Source: Gaiellasilicea sp963791905 (GTDB taxonomy: Bacteria > Actinomycetota > Thermoleophilia > Gaiellales > Gaiellaceae). Taken from it: DNA of 64,000 nucleotides. The translations under genes were made by a program, and so were the position numbers. Each line of letters starts with the position of its first letter. Position 1 is the stretch's first letter. Below, one piece after another: positions 35,538-44,013 of this stretch. The DNA is taken from the NCBI GenBank assembly GCA_963791905.1, contig CAWBTX010000008.1, positions 1-64,000 on the forward strand, in the 5' to 3' direction. Under the pieces are notes generated by a model. The model saw only the letters and a program-made list of their open reading frames with translations. It did not search any database and had not been told where the DNA came from.

Positions 35538-36377
35538 CTATGCGGGCGCGACGGCGGGTGTCCAGATCCCGGTGACGGCGGCGTTTCGCGCGTAGTCGGC
35601 GAAGTCCCGCGGCTCTCGGCCGAGGGCCCGCTGCACGCCGTCCGCCAGGTGGGCGTTGCGCCCGTCGAGCACCTCCTCGAAGAGGTAGACGAGGAGCTCG
35701 ATCCATTCGTTCGGCACCGCCTGCTCCTCCAGCCCGGCGGCGAACTCCTGGATCGACACCGGCTCGTAGCGGACCTCCCTGCCCGTCTCCTGCGCGATCT
35801 CACCGACGGCGTCGGCGAAGGTCAACAGGCGGGGGCCGGTCAGCTCGTAGACCTCGCCCACATGGCCGTCCTCGGTCAGCGCGGCGACCGCGACATCGGC
35901 GATGTCATCGGCGTCGACGAACGGCTCGGGCGTGTTCCCCGCCGGGAGCGCGAGCTCACCCGCGAGCAGACCATCCAGGAAGTAGCTCTCGCTGAAGTTC
36001 TGGCTGAACCAGGTCGAGGCCAGAGTCGTCACCTCGGCGCCCGAACCCCGAACCGCCTGCGCCGCCTGCTCGGCTTCGGGCTCGCCGCGTCCGGAGAGGT
36101 GGACAAGCCGCGGAATGCCGTTCGCGACGGCGAGGTCCGCGAAGGAGCCGAGGATCTCCGCGGCGCCCGGGAGGGCGTCGAGGTAATGCTGCACGTAGAC
36201 GGACCCGACGCCCTGAAGCGCCGGCGCCCACGTGTCCCGGTCGTCCCAGTCGAACGGCGGTTCCCCCGAGCGCACGCCCGCGCGCGTCGGGATCCCACGT
36301 GCCACGAGCCGCTCGACCACTCGACGGCCGGTCTTGCCCGTGCTGCCCAGGACGAGGATTGGCTTCTCGGGTGACAT
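35538..36377 (-). CDS. NmrA-like NAD(P)-binding protein
   Basis: A 279-residue Rossmann-fold protein starting with the nucleotide-binding loop LVLGSTGKTGRRVVERL. LVHLSGRGEPEAEQAAQAVR and STWFSQNFSESYFLDGLLAG follow the pattern of NmrA-like and NAD(P)H:quinone-reductase-like atypical short-chain dehydrogenases. It is either a redox enzyme or a redox-sensing regulator. It is divergent from an AraC-family gene, and an inverted repeat lies between the two, so it is the likely target of that regulator. Confidence 0.87.
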   Translation of the reverse strand: MSPEKPILVLGSTGKTGRRVVERLVARGIPTRAGVRSGEPPFDWDDRDTWAPALQGVGSVYVQHYLDALPGAAEILGSFADLAVANGIPRLVHLSGRGEPEAEQAAQAVRGSGAEVTTLASTWFSQNFSESYFLDGLLAGELALPAGNTPEPFVDADDIADVAVAALTEDGHVGEVYELTGPRLLTFADAVGEIAQETGREVRYEPVSIQEFAAGLEEQAVPNEWIELLVYLFEEVLDGRNAHLADGVQRALGREPRDFADYARNAAVTGIWTPAVAPA

Positions 36378-36402
36378 GTGTCCTCCTTCTCGATTTGCCT
36401 TT

Positions 36403-36483
36403 CGTCCAGTATTGCGTCCTCATGCGGGACTGTCTATGATTAGAAGGCGCCAATTCATGCTCAAACGTCCACAACACTGGACG
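36403..36483. promoter_or_regulatory. Inverted-repeat operator pair between nmrA-like and araC-like genes
   Basis: CGTCCAGTATTG at 36403-36414 and CAACACTGGACG at 36472-36483 are inverted copies with 11 of 12 matches and 69 bases between centres. Flanking TCTCGAT and ATCGAGA also mirror each other. Two such half-sites in a divergent intergenic region fit AraC-type binding sites. Confidence 0.5.
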
Positions 36484-36512
36484 ATCGAGAAGCGAGCACG
36501 CATACTGGAGCG

Positions 36513-37463
36513 ATGAGCTCGCCGGACACATGGGCGCACACTGATCCGCTCGGCCAGGCGCTCCACCTCCTCCGCATGAACGGCGCCTTCTACGCCCGCT
36601 CGGAACTGACCGCGGAGTGGGGCCTGACGCTGCCGCCGCTCGAGGACCATCTCTGGTTCCACGTCGTGACGGCGGGCGGAGGGTGGCTCGAGACGGACGG
36701 AGCAGAGGCAACGTTTCTGCGGCTCGGGGATCTCGCGGTCGTGCCCCACGGACGGGGCCACACTCTCCGGAGTGCACCGGGCGTTCCCGCGCCCGGGATT
36801 CTCGACCTCGAGCGGGAGCAAGTGAGCGACCGATACGAGATCCTCGTGCACGGTGAGGGCGGAGCGCGGACGACGCTGGTTTGCGGCGCGGTCCGCTTCG
36901 ACCATCCGGCGGCCCGCAACCTCGTCGCCTCGCTCCCGGCGACGATCCATGTGGAGGCGTCGAGCTCGCCGCAGGCCGAGTGGCTGCAGAGCACCCTGCG
37001 GCTGATGGCGGCGGAGGCAAGGGAGCTGCTACCGGGCGGCGGGGAGGTGGTCACGCGGCTCGCCGACATCCTCGTCATCCAGGCGATCCGCTCGTGGATC
37101 GAGACCGATCCGGCTGCGCGTTTGGGCTGGCTCGGCGCGCTCCAGGACCGGCAGATCGGCCGTGCGATCTCCCTGATCCACCGCGAGCCGGCGCGGGAGT
37201 GGACCGTTGCCTCGCTCGCGCGGGAGATCGCGATGTCGCGCTCGGCGCTTGCGGCGCGCTTCACGGAGCTGGTGGGCGAGCCAGTCATGCAGTACGTGAC
37301 CCGCTGGCGCATGCACCTCGCGCTCACCGCCCTCCGCGAGGAGGGAGTCACGGTCGGGGAGCTCGCAAACCGCCTCGGCTACCGGTCGGAAGCGGCGTTC
37401 AGCCGGGCGTTCAAGCGCGTCATCGGCGTCCCGCCCGGGGCTGTGCGACGGTCAGTGGCCTGA
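36513..37463 (+). CDS. AraC-family transcriptional regulator
   Basis: A 316-residue regulator. The N-terminal cupin-like domain (LEDHLWFHVVTAGGGWLETD, FLRLGDLAVVPHGRGH) is of the AraC_binding/cupin_6 type. The C-terminus has two helix-turn-helix units: EWTVASLAREIAMSRSALAA and VTVGELANRLGYRSEAAFSR, then AFKRVIGVPPG. The start is ATG 36513. It is divergent from the NmrA-like gene, a common pairing in which the regulator responds to a small molecule and controls the reductase. Confidence 0.9.
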   Translation: MSSPDTWAHTDPLGQALHLLRMNGAFYARSELTAEWGLTLPPLEDHLWFHVVTAGGGWLETDGAEATFLRLGDLAVVPHGRGHTLRSAPGVPAPGILDLEREQVSDRYEILVHGEGGARTTLVCGAVRFDHPAARNLVASLPATIHVEASSSPQAEWLQSTLRLMAAEARELLPGGGEVVTRLADILVIQAIRSWIETDPAARLGWLGALQDRQIGRAISLIHREPAREWTVASLAREIAMSRSALAARFTELVGEPVMQYVTRWRMHLALTALREEGVTVGELANRLGYRSEAAFSRAFKRVIGVPPGAVRRSVA

Positions 37464-37489
37464 CGGGCCTGCTCGGCGCCTTCCTTGCG

Positions 37490-37636
37490 CTAGCTCTCCG
37501 GATACCGGACGCGATAGCGGAGGTGCGTGACCTCCAGGCCCTGCTCGGCTGACAGCCGCCCTTCGAAGCCCGTCTCGCCCGGTCCGGAGATGTATCCGTC
37601 CAGCGACATGCTCGGCCCGGTGAAGACCTTGCTCAT
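37490..37636 (-). pseudogene. Internally deleted DHFR/RibD-family gene
   Basis: From ATG 37636 (GGAGGA upstream) the frame reads MSKVFTGPSMSLDGYISGPG, the standard opening of RibD-C/dihydrofolate-reductase-family proteins. After about 25 residues it passes in frame to EVTHLRYRVRYPE, which resembles their C-terminal strand. The roughly 150 residues between, including the cofactor site, are missing. It looks like a gene collapsed by an internal deletion. Confidence 0.6.
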
Positions 37637-37724
37637 GTCGTCCTCCGTCGGTGTCGGTGTCGGTCCCTTCGTCTGCTCAGACGCCCCGCCGGAGCACAAC
37701 TCATCGGTGCTTCCGGCCGTCGGC

Positions 37725-38540
37725 CTACCGGTCTTCTCGAGGTGTGTCGAGCGGGTGGCCCTGGTCGAGCCGGACGCCGGCGGCAGCCGCCGTGCGATTC
37801 GCCGCGCCGAGCTTGGCGTAGATGTTGTCGAGGTGCTTCTTGACGGTGCCGCGAGCGATCACGAGCTCGGCCGCGATCTCGGCGTTCGAGGCGCCCGCCG
37901 CCGCCAGGGTCAGGACCTCGCGCTCGCGCTTGGTCAGGCCGTTCGACTCACGTTGCCGTTCGTCGTGGAGGGCCACGACGCGATCGAGGAACGACCGCAC
38001 GACCTCGAGTGCGTAGCGGTCCTGCACGGAGAAGTCGCCCGAGCCTCGCGTGCAGCCGAAGTCGACGGCTCGCTCGCGCGCCACGCGGATGCGAATGCTG
38101 AGCGACGACTCGATGTCGAATGGCTTGAAGAACTCGCTGTAGATCTGCAGCCGGCGCAGCGAGCGCCGCGGGAGGAAGTCCGACAGCCGCAGCGCGCTGC
38201 CGTCGCCGGTCGCGTCCCGATACGCGAGCAGTGGGTGCTGCTCGTAGAGCTGCCACCACCGTTCCTGCCCGCTGGCGTACGCGGCATCGACGCGGTGATC
38301 CGTCGACAGCATTGCGTTGCGACGGTCGGCGTAGTCGCAGTCCGCGCGCCAGACCGAGTCGCAGCCGATCACATCGGGCAGACCCGCGAGAAGGGTCGAC
38401 GTCAGTCCGCCGCCGCCTCCACGAGCGACCGACGCGAGAGCGGCCAGCAACTCGCCGAGTGCGCGACCTGTCGAGGGGCGCAGACGGATCGAGCGGTCTT
38501 CCGCCCCGTGTGCATGGACGGCTCCCTGCGTGTGGTGCAC
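37725..38540 (-). CDS. LuxR-family transcriptional regulator
   Basis: A 271-residue regulator. The C-terminal LuxR/GerE domain is clear: LTKREREVLTLAAAGASNAE, IAAELVIARGTVKKHLDNIY, AKLGAANRTAAAA. The N-terminal 190 residues look like a GAF/PAS-type sensor (VIGCDSVWRADCDYADRRNA), without a phosphorylation site. An 18-base palindrome lies just upstream of the start (38553-38570). It is divergent from a secreted-protein gene. Confidence 0.85.
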   Translation of the reverse strand: MHHTQGAVHAHGAEDRSIRLRPSTGRALGELLAALASVARGGGGGLTSTLLAGLPDVIGCDSVWRADCDYADRRNAMLSTDHRVDAAYASGQERWWQLYEQHPLLAYRDATGDGSALRLSDFLPRRSLRRLQIYSEFFKPFDIESSLSIRIRVARERAVDFGCTRGSGDFSVQDRYALEVVRSFLDRVVALHDERQRESNGLTKREREVLTLAAAGASNAEIAAELVIARGTVKKHLDNIYAKLGAANRTAAAAGVRLDQGHPLDTPREDR

Positions 38541-38552
38541 CTCACTTCAAAG

Positions 38553-38570
38553 ATACGCCGGTCGGCGTAT
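38553..38570. promoter_or_regulatory. Palindromic operator between luxR-type and secreted-protein genes
   Basis: ATACGCCG-GT-CGGCGTAT is a perfect 8-bp inverted repeat with a 2-base centre, the usual form of a LuxR-type binding site. It lies 12 bases upstream of the LuxR-type gene start. Confidence 0.5.
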
Positions 38571-38634
38571 TGCGGCGAGTCACCGACGTTGCTGCCATGG
38601 AGCCGTGGAAGGCACTGACCAGGGGAGGTCGACG

Positions 38635-39261
38635 ATGTTCGCACTACATACTCGACGACTCGCGCGCTCCGTTGCCGCGATCGTCGCCTCGATCGGGATG
38701 GGCGTGGCCGCCGCGTCCGCAGGCGCCGGCTCGGCGTCGGGGGACCACGTTGCCGCAGTCGTGACGGGAGCCGCCGGGGGTGTCTTGACCGATCCCGACG
38801 GGAACGAGTTCTCGTTCAGGTCGTTCTTCGTACGCGCCGTCCTCGGCGGCAACGGCGAAGCGACGGGCAGGGTCCGCTTCGTGTGGCGAGGCTCGTTCCC
38901 CGCGGTCTGGGGAGACCCGGTCTGCGAGGGCACGTGCGACGCGATCATCCTCGACGGTGCCGTTCAGTCAGGCTCGATTGCCGCCGACGGGACGGTGACG
39001 CTGTCGGGGACCGCACGAGAGGTCGATACGAGGCAGGGCAAGGTCGTGTTCGACTCGGGTTTCGACGAGCCGTTCTCCATCACCGTCGGCGGGTCGCTGG
39101 GCCCGGACAACTTCATCCTGCAGTGGTGCCTCTTGCCGGAGTTCGCGATCGCCGCCTCGATCAGGGTCACGGCGCTCGGTGCCGGCCAGGATCAGAGCAG
39201 CGTCATTCGTACTGAAGAGCCCGCAGCGGATCGAGCTTCGCCGCGCGGCGCGCAGGGGTGA
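38635..39261 (+). CDS. Secreted protein of unknown function
   Basis: A 208-residue protein with a signal peptide (basic start, VAAIVASIGMGVAAASAGAG). The mature part is beta-rich with two Cys near CEGTCDAIILDGAV and a third in LQWCLLP; no family is recognised. AGGGGAGG precedes ATG 38635. The last 20 codons overlap the 3' end of the opposing permease gene, so the C-terminal tail after GAGQDQ may be poorly conserved. It is divergent from the LuxR regulator across the palindrome. Confidence 0.65.
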   Translation: MFALHTRRLARSVAAIVASIGMGVAAASAGAGSASGDHVAAVVTGAAGGVLTDPDGNEFSFRSFFVRAVLGGNGEATGRVRFVWRGSFPAVWGDPVCEGTCDAIILDGAVQSGSIAADGTVTLSGTAREVDTRQGKVVFDSGFDEPFSITVGGSLGPDNFILQWCLLPEFAIAASIRVTALGAGQDQSSVIRTEEPAADRASPRGAQG

Positions 39262-41773
39262 TCGCCGCCAGGAGCCCGGCGATCACGGCCACGATCGTGA
39301 GCACGATCAGCTGGCCGACGGGTAGCTCGAAACGGAGGTCGTACTGGCCGAGCGCGCGTGTCACGAGTGCGGCCAGGAAGATCCCGAGCGGGAGGCCGAG
39401 CGCAGCGCCGATCAGCGCCGTGATCACGCTCTCGTGGCGGATCATGCGCCGCGTCTGCCGCCGCGTCATGCCGACCGCGCGCAGCATCCCCAGCTCCCGC
39501 GTGCGCTCGAAGACGGAGAGCGCGAGCGTGTTCACCATGCCGAAGAGGCTGATGATCACGGACAGGGCGAGCAGGACGTAGAGCAGCAGCAGGAACTGCT
39601 GGATCTCCTGATCCTCCTTCTCGATCCACTCCGGCCGCGTGAAGACGCGCGTGTCCGGAAAGTCCTCGAGCGCGCTCTCCACGCTCGGCTTCGAGGCCGC
39701 GGCCCCACTCTCGAAGTTGAGGAGGGTGAAGCGGTTGCGCGGGCGCTGGTACAGCTCGTCGAAGGCCTCCTGCGAGACGCTCGCCGTGCCGAGCAGCGGG
39801 TAGAAGGGGCTGCCCTCGTAGATGCCCCGCACGACGAACTCCTTCGTCTCGTTGTCGGTCGAGCGGACGGCCAAGGTGTCGCCGATGCCGAGGTCTCGGT
39901 CTTCGGCGACGTTGTTGGGCAGCACCGCGCCGTCGTCGCCGAGCTCCGTGAGCACCTCGTCCGAGCCCTCCTCCCAGCGGAAGCCGTACACCTGGTCGAT
40001 CTCGTCGTCCAGCCCGGTCAGGTTCGCGCCGTCGCCGTCGATCTGGGCGATGTCCTGGCGGACGTTGCTCACGGTCTCGACGCCCTCGACATCGGCGACG
40101 GCGTCACCGACGGCGGCCGGGAACTCGGAATAGCCGTCCTGGGACGTGACGATCAGGTCGGACTGGATCTGGCGCTCGATCGCGTCGCTGTTCGACACGC
40201 GGAGGCCCTCCGCGAGGACGGAGATGAACGTCACGAGGGCGATGCCGATCATCAGCGCGGCGGCGGTCGCAGCCGTTCGGCCCGGGTTGCGCTGCGCGTT
40301 CCTCTCGGCGATCTGACCCGCAGCGCCGCCGAGGCGCCGCGCCGGGATGCCGACGACGCGAGCGAGCGGACGGACGAGCCGCGACGAGAGCATCGCGACG
40401 CCGATGAAAAGCGCGAGGACGCCGATCCCGAGCAGTCCGAACCGGTCGCCGATCGCGAGGTCGTCGTCGAGCGTCCCGTAGCCGAGCGCGAGGACCGCGA
40501 GCACCACGATCGCGGCGGCGATGTACGGCGTGAAGCGGGCGAAGCGCCCGCGCGGCATCGTCGCCCCTTCTCGTACCGCGGCGATGGGCGGGACCCGCGT
40601 CGCGCGGATCGCCGGGAAGAGGCCGGCGACGAGCGTCACGAGCGTCCCCACCAGCAGCGAGACCACGATCGTGCGAGTCGCGAAGACGGTCTCCGTCTGC
40701 GGCAGCTCGAGATTCAGTGCCTTGAAAAGCTCGCTCAGGCCGACGGCGAGGCCGAGGCCGCAAAAGAGGCCGACGATCGAGGCGCTGAGGCCGATCACGA
40801 GCGCCTCGAGGATCACGGAGCGCAGCACCTGGCGCCGCGAGGCACCGAGCGTGCGCAGGGTGGCGAACTCCCGCATCCGCTGCGCCACCGTGATCGAGAG
40901 CGTGTTGAAGATGACGAACGCCCCGACGAAGAGCGCGATGCCGGCGAACGAGAGCAGGAAGTAGCGGATGATCGTGGTGAAGGTGGCGATCTCGCTGGAC
41001 TGCTCGTCCGCCTCCTCGACGCCCGTGCGGACGGTGACGTCGTCGCCGAGCTCCGACTGGATCCGTTGCGTCAGCTGCTCGGGCGACGTCCCCGTCTCCG
41101 CGGCCGCCTGGATCGCGTCGAGCTGGCCTTCCTTCTCCAGCAGCTGCTGCGCCGTCGGCAGGTCGAAGATCGCGAAGGTCGCGCTGCCGATCGAGCTCAG
41201 GTCGCCGTACTTGGCGATGCCGACGATCTCGAACTCCTCCGCCGGCCCGAGCGCGGCGACGCCGATCCGGTCTCCGAGCTTCAGGTCCTCGTCGTCGGCG
41301 ACGCCCTCGTCGACCGCGACCTCGTCGTCGCCGCGGGGCCAGCGGCCCTCGACGAGGTTGAGCGGGTTGAAGCGGTCGTACTCGGGCGCCGTCTCGACGC
41401 CGAACGCGAACGACGGCGAGCCGCCGGTGTCGATCTCCTCGCCGTCGGGTCGCAGGAGCTTCGTCCGAAAGTCCGTGACCGAGCCGGCCGCGACGTCGAC
41501 GCCGTCGACCTCGCGGACGCGGTCGAGCGTGTCCTCCGGGATCGGCGGCGCCTGGGCAGACTCGCCCTCGAAGCTGAAGCCCGGGTCCTTGCCGGTCACG
41601 ACGGCGTCCGTGCCGGCGTACGAGTCGACGAAGATCGCGTCGAACGCCTTGTCGATGGTGTCCGTGAGGACGTAGGCGCCGCTCATCATCGCGACGCCGA
41701 GCACGATCGCGAGCGCGGTGAGCGTCGTGCGCAGCTTGCGGCCGGACAGGCTCTTGAGCGCGAACTTGATCAT
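39203..41773 (-). CDS. FtsX/MacB-type ABC transporter permease
   Basis: An 856-residue permease made of two FtsX-like halves. Spans occur near residue 15-35, then a large extracytoplasmic MacB-like domain, three spans (AGIALFVGAFVIFNTLSITV and following), a second domain, and three C-terminal spans. LRTLGASRRQVLRS and LRAVGMTRRQTRRMI are the paired cytoplasmic loops of the family. The start is ATG 41773; the longer open frame beyond it is the shadow of the lipoprotein gene. The partner ATPase is not adjacent in this window, which is unusual. Confidence 0.88.
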   Translation of the reverse strand: MIKFALKSLSGRKLRTTLTALAIVLGVAMMSGAYVLTDTIDKAFDAIFVDSYAGTDAVVTGKDPGFSFEGESAQAPPIPEDTLDRVREVDGVDVAAGSVTDFRTKLLRPDGEEIDTGGSPSFAFGVETAPEYDRFNPLNLVEGRWPRGDDEVAVDEGVADDEDLKLGDRIGVAALGPAEEFEIVGIAKYGDLSSIGSATFAIFDLPTAQQLLEKEGQLDAIQAAAETGTSPEQLTQRIQSELGDDVTVRTGVEEADEQSSEIATFTTIIRYFLLSFAGIALFVGAFVIFNTLSITVAQRMREFATLRTLGASRRQVLRSVILEALVIGLSASIVGLFCGLGLAVGLSELFKALNLELPQTETVFATRTIVVSLLVGTLVTLVAGLFPAIRATRVPPIAAVREGATMPRGRFARFTPYIAAAIVVLAVLALGYGTLDDDLAIGDRFGLLGIGVLALFIGVAMLSSRLVRPLARVVGIPARRLGGAAGQIAERNAQRNPGRTAATAAALMIGIALVTFISVLAEGLRVSNSDAIERQIQSDLIVTSQDGYSEFPAAVGDAVADVEGVETVSNVRQDIAQIDGDGANLTGLDDEIDQVYGFRWEEGSDEVLTELGDDGAVLPNNVAEDRDLGIGDTLAVRSTDNETKEFVVRGIYEGSPFYPLLGTASVSQEAFDELYQRPRNRFTLLNFESGAAASKPSVESALEDFPDTRVFTRPEWIEKEDQEIQQFLLLLYVLLALSVIISLFGMVNTLALSVFERTRELGMLRAVGMTRRQTRRMIRHESVITALIGAALGLPLGIFLAALVTRALGQYDLRFELPVGQLIVLTIVAVIAGLLAAITPARRAAKLDPLRALQYE

Positions 41774-41793
41774 CAGGCGCCAGCGTACGTCGT

Positions 41794-42354
41794 CTACGAG
41801 CCGTAGCGCGGCGGCTCGCCGTGGATCGCCGCGAGGCACGCGTCGAAGGCGACCTCCCGGTAGGCGCGCGCGTACGTCTTCCGCACGACCGCGCGCACCG
41901 CCTCCTCGACCGTCAACCCGCGCGGGTCGAGGCCGTACTCCTGGACGAGCTGTGCGACGGTCAGGCCGAGGCAGGTCGAGTACTCCAGGACGTAGATCTC
42001 GATCTCGTCGGCGCTCAGCGGCGGCTCTTGCTCGTGCTGGTGGCTGGTCCTCCAGAGCCCGTCGCGGCAGCCCTGAAAGGAGGTTTCGCGCAGCCGGACG
42101 TCGGGCTGGTTCCGGCGCGCCCAGCTTCGCGCCGCCGCCTCTGGAGTAGACCCGGTCGTGCCGAACTCGTAGGCGAGGCTCGTCAGCGAGTGGCCGCCGC
42201 ACGCCGCCCGGGCGTTGTCGTACGCGAGCGGACGCACCGCCGCCACGTAGTCGTACGTCGTCTGCGGCCCGGCGTCCGGCGCTTCTCCGCCACCGCAACC
42301 GACCAGCGTCAGCACGGCGAGCAGGACGAGCCCGATCCGGCGATCGAGGCACAT
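41794..42354 (-). CDS. Lipoprotein of unknown function
   Basis: A 186-residue protein with a lipoprotein signal: basic start, hydrophobic core LVLLAVLTLV, then the lipobox LVGC with Cys near residue 20. The mature part has three more Cys (ACGG, QGCRD, STCLG) that could form disulfides. The start is ATG 42354. It is 20 bases upstream of the FtsX-type permease on the same strand, so the two probably act together in the envelope. Confidence 0.65.
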   Translation of the reverse strand: MCLDRRIGLVLLAVLTLVGCGGGEAPDAGPQTTYDYVAAVRPLAYDNARAACGGHSLTSLAYEFGTTGSTPEAAARSWARRNQPDVRLRETSFQGCRDGLWRTSHQHEQEPPLSADEIEIYVLEYSTCLGLTVAQLVQEYGLDPRGLTVEEAVRAVVRKTYARAYREVAFDACLAAIHGEPPRYGS

Positions 42355-42419
42355 GCCACGTGCATTATCCACCCGGGAGCGCGGTTCCATCGACCGAGTT
42401 TCCGGGCGATACTTCGTCC

Positions 42420-43379
42420 GTGATCGTCGACTGCGCGGTGTACGAGCAGGGCCAGCGGCGGGAGGGCGAGCTGGCGCTGGAGGACGCCTACGAGGCCCTC
42501 GGCCCGGACGCGTTCGTCTGGATCGGCCTCTACGAGCCGAGCGAGCGCGAGTTCGACTCGGTCCGGCGCGAGTTCGACCTGCACGAGCTGGCCGTCGAGG
42601 ACGCGATCAACGCCCACCAGCGGCCCAAGCTCGAGATCTACGGCGACACGCTCTTCCTCGTGCTGAAGACGGCGCGCTGGGAGCACAACGACGTCCAGCT
42701 CGGCGAGATCCTTCTGTTCGTCGGCGAGGGGTTCATCGTCTCCGTGCGCCACGGCGAGACCGCGTTGCACGACGTCCGCCTCCGGCTCGAGGAGCGTCCG
42801 GATCTGCTCCGGTGCGGCCCGGGCGCAGCGCTCCACGCGATCGTCGACAGGGTCGTCGACGACTACGAGCCCGTCGTCGAGCAGCTCGAGGCGGCGATCA
42901 AGGAAGTCGAGACGGAGGTCTTCTCGAGCGCACGGATCAACCCGGCGGAGCGGATCTACACGCTGAAGCGGGAGGTCCTCGAGGTGCACAGCGCCGTCGT
43001 CCCGCTGCTCGGGCCCGTCCAGGAGCTCGCGAGCGTGCCGCGCCGCCACGTCAACGAGGAGATCAGGCCCTACTTCCGCGACGTGCACGACCACATCCTG
43101 CGTGTGGTCGGGCAGGTGCAGGAGTTCCGCGAGCTCCTGATGAGCGTCCTCACCGCGAACCTGACCCAGACGACGGTGCGCCAGAACGAGGACGTGCGGA
43201 AGATCTCGGCGTGGGCCGCGATCGTGGCCGTGCCGACGATGATCGCCGGCATCTACGGGATGAACTTCGAGCACATGCCCGAGCTCGAATGGCGAATCGG
43301 CTACCCGCTCGTGCTCGCCGTGATCGGCGTCGCCTGCCTCGTGCTCTACCGGGCGTTCCGGCGCGCCGGCTGGCTCTAA
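42420..43379 (+). CDS. CorA-family magnesium/cobalt transporter
   Basis: About 319 residues. The long N-terminal cytoplasmic domain ends in helices, followed by two C-terminal membrane spans around the signature YGMNFEHMPEL, the GMN pore motif. It forms a pentameric magnesium channel. I chose GTG 42420 because VIVDCAVYEQG is the usual opening; the frame remains open to 42360. The TAA stop lies inside the left arm of a palindromic element. Confidence 0.9.
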   Translation: MIVDCAVYEQGQRREGELALEDAYEALGPDAFVWIGLYEPSEREFDSVRREFDLHELAVEDAINAHQRPKLEIYGDTLFLVLKTARWEHNDVQLGEILLFVGEGFIVSVRHGETALHDVRLRLEERPDLLRCGPGAALHAIVDRVVDDYEPVVEQLEAAIKEVETEVFSSARINPAERIYTLKREVLEVHSAVVPLLGPVQELASVPRRHVNEEIRPYFRDVHDHILRVVGQVQEFRELLMSVLTANLTQTTVRQNEDVRKISAWAAIVAVPTMIAGIYGMNFEHMPELEWRIGYPLVLAVIGVACLVLYRAFRRAGWL

Positions 43380-43544
43380 GAGCTCGATTCAAAGTGAACG
43401 CCATCACCGCTCTGGCACGCTCGGCGGCCCGTGGCGGCGTCCTCGGTCGCGCCCGTATCTCATTCGATACGGCCGCTCCCTGCGTCCTTGCCACGCACCA
43501 CCGATCGCACCAGATCGGCGGGGCGTCACTCTGAACCGAGCTCT
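43379..43544. mobile_element. 166-nt palindromic element, MITE-like
   Basis: The ends AGAGCTCG-A-TTCA-A-AGTGA and its mirror are inverted repeats: 21 of about 23 positions match. The palindrome continues inward through the whole element (CTCTGG, TCGG, CGTGGC match in the opposite arm) to a central hairpin CCGTATC-TCATTC-GATACGG at 43453-43472. It encodes nothing. It could be a miniature inverted-repeat transposable element or a long structured 3' end for corA. Confidence 0.5.
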
Positions 43545-43581
43545 AGGAGCTGCACGCGGCCGGACCGCGTTACGATGCCGT

Positions 43582-44013
43582 ATGGCCCAGATCGCAGAGA
43601 TCCTCGACGCGAAGGGCCGCGATGTGATCCGCATCGCGAGCGAGGCAACCGTGTTCGACGCGGTGAAGCTCATGGTCGAGCGCAACGTCGGCGCGCTCCT
43701 CGTCACGGACGGCGAGGAGATCACCGGCATCTTCACGGAGCGTGACTACCTGCGCCGCATCGCGGTCGAGGGTCGCCGGTCGCGCGACACGCTCGTCCGC
43801 GAGGTGATGTCGTCGCCCGTGATCGTGATCACGCCGGACGTGTCCGTCGAGGAGGGCATGGCGATGATGAGCGAGCGGCGGATCCGGCATCTCCCCGTCG
43901 TCGACGAGGGCTCGGTCGCCGGCATGATCTCGATCGGCGACCTCGTCAGGCACCAGTCGCGGCTCCAGACCTTCCAGATCCAGTACCTGACCGACTACAT
44001 CACGGCGCGCTGA
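43582..44013 (+). CDS. CBS-domain protein
   Basis: A 143-residue protein made of two CBS motifs: ATVFDAVKLMVERNVGALLV with GIFTERDYLRR, and VSVEEGMAMMSERRIRHLPV with GMISIGDLV. A CBS pair binds adenosine nucleotides and acts as an energy or ion sensor. The start is ATG 43582. Its stop overlaps the probable CTG start of the cupin gene. Confidence 0.88.
   Translation: MAQIAEILDAKGRDVIRIASEATVFDAVKLMVERNVGALLVTDGEEITGIFTERDYLRRIAVEGRRSRDTLVREVMSSPVIVITPDVSVEEGMAMMSERRIRHLPVVDEGSVAGMISIGDLVRHQSRLQTFQIQYLTDYITAR

Noticed and set aside
39434..41806. 790-codon open frame opposite the FtsX-type permease
   Set aside because: Same kind of shadow; the permease is clear on the other strand.
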